Shown: positions 62,951 to 64,000 of the stretch, one piece after another
Layout: each line of letters starts with the position of its first letter
How positions within the stretch are numbered: the first letter of the stretch is position 1
Assembly (NCBI RefSeq): GCF_009727055.1
Contig: NC_052354.1
Span: 2,706,975-2,770,974 of the forward strand
Length of the DNA stretch: 64,000 nucleotides
Direction: 5' to 3'
Origin: Benincasa hispida
Taxonomy: Eukaryota; Streptophyta; Magnoliopsida; Cucurbitales; Cucurbitaceae
The notes under the pieces: generated by a model
What the model was told of the DNA's origin: nothing
Seen by the model: the letters and a program-made list of their open reading frames with translations, nothing else
Databases searched by the model: none
Made by a program: the position numbers and the translations under genes

Positions 62951-64000
62951 ACTCATTGAAAACTTGATTGATGATATATAAAGGATAGGATAAAAAAACA
63001 AACTTGGATTCATTTCTTTTAGCTTCGTAAGAAATTATGGGATTAAGGAATAAGATTTTTTTGCATCATCATTCAATGACTTCATAGTATATTCTTTCAC
63101 CTTCCAAGATTTATAGTAGCTAAGATTTACCCCAAATTTAGTACGCATATGAATCATAATATCATCAGAATCAAATGGTCACAATGGCTAAAATCTTTTA
63201 TCATACAATCATCAATCAATGATGAAGATGCTTGTCTATGAGAAGTTTAAATAGCATTTATAGAACAACTATGATTAGCAATATACTTCCTAAGTTTCCA
63301 TAGTTCCCTACCCTTATAATGAGATGCACGAATGTACCATTGACAATCTTCTTGGGAGCACTTTAACACAATTGCTTTAGAATTTGATCTCACAGTTTTG
63401 AACTCAAAGTTGTTCTTTATAGTTAAGTAGTAAAAAGACTTTGATACTATTTCCTTACTAGCAAACATATCATTCTCTTTCAAATCAAATGTAGAAGACA
63501 AGCTACTAATATGAAAATCCATTAGGATGTTAAAATCATCACTAATGGGAGAAGAAGAAGACACAACACATAAAAAATTATCAAATCCACTATTGGAAAC
63601 TCCTTCTAAAAGAATATCAATGGCATGAACAACTAATGGATGTCTTGTACTTTGTTCTTTAACTAAATTCAGAAACCAAGCAACATCGTTATCTTCATGA
63701 ATTTCAACCACAGTTTGAATTCCATTGATACCAAAATCCAATAAGATCAATAATTGTATTGAAGAAATAGATGCATCCAATTGAATTTCCTTTAATATCA
63801 AACTCACAAAACTCTCAAAACACATAACCTCATCGACCAATACACCTTTAGTCTTGTAATTCAAGTAATTATGTTTATCATCCCATTGTCCACTATGAAA
63901 CACCAGTATTGCAAGTTTAATCATATTTACAAATCATTGCAAGAAACAACAATTAAACTCATGACATTCTACACTAGTAGAATAAATAGAAAACAATATC

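Larger units (their letters stand above)
59543..63924 (-). pseudogene. mudrA-like Mutator transposase, interrupted by a solo LTR (island B)
   Basis: The minus strand gives an almost full MULE transposase order. It begins with the N-terminal MuDR domain (63924-63247, ending in CQWYIRASHYKGRELWKLRK and NHSC), then the transposase core with VDGTFLKCKYGGTLLMAS and FPLAFSIVDSENNASW (62790-62482) and DRH/CNTFGEV-like sequence. The late core (MRWMEAIYPCIQDYLSNVGF, MMTTNI) ends at the LTR at 62164. Beyond the LTR it resumes with LKELRDLPV (60290), the SWIM finger (YLDSKSCTYRVWDLNEIP, 59900s) and a zinc knuckle ending FPPFIQ (stop 59543-59545). Several stops and shifts occur. Two Cys are Tyr (CTYRVW; CNRYRHVGH). 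Cutting out LTR plus one TCTAA restores frame across the site. Confidence 0.85.

Overview
This window is plant nuclear DNA. It holds multi-exon genes with GT-AG introns, a photosystem II antenna gene, a mitochondrial ClpX gene, a nuclear copy of plastid atpB, and many plant-type transposons. The AT-rich background and the abundant TCTATCA(C/G)TGATAGA-type palindromes fit a cucurbit, but that family call is an inference and no species can be named. There are three runs of N (33379-33884, 35323-36236, 44135-44168).

Left third (1-28 kb), the genic part. It opens with the 3' end of a Copia element, then a short terminal exon of an unidentified gene, a decayed atpB fragment and a TIR element. The first complete gene is Lhcb5/CP26 (4562-6735, +, six exons, 291 aa). 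A small cupin protein gene follows (8404-11245, +, two exons, 138 aa) with a 2.4-kb intron that carries a foldback repeat. The largest gene is mitochondrial-type ClpX (13801-27745, -, 15 exons, 700 aa). All its exon joins keep frame, although intron 7 has swollen to 5.7 kb by a LINE and another repeat. Cupin and ClpX are convergent. The three genes are independent housekeeping or photosynthetic loci, not a cluster.

Middle (28-42 kb), repeat-rich. It holds a small tetO-like repeat element, a broken PPR gene, and a rearranged Gypsy element with LTR pieces in both orientations around two gaps. A nested stack follows: a Gypsy LTR split by a 1.9-kb LTR of another family, itself split by an Athila-like LTR with a tRNA-Asp-type primer binding site.

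Right third (42-64 kb). Two islands appear to be copies of one Mutator-like element in opposite orientation (A about 42.2-53.9 kb; B about 54.5-64 kb). Each has a mudrA-like transposase converging on a second, lysine-rich gene that I do not recognise. Island A is split by a complete Copia element (47801-53689, 5-bp target duplication) whose 12 in-frame stops are nearly all single C-to-T or G-to-A changes. Island B's transposase is split by a 1,868-bp solo LTR, also with a 5-bp duplication. The two-gene Mutator-like family with its palindromic repeats is the best candidate for something under-described.
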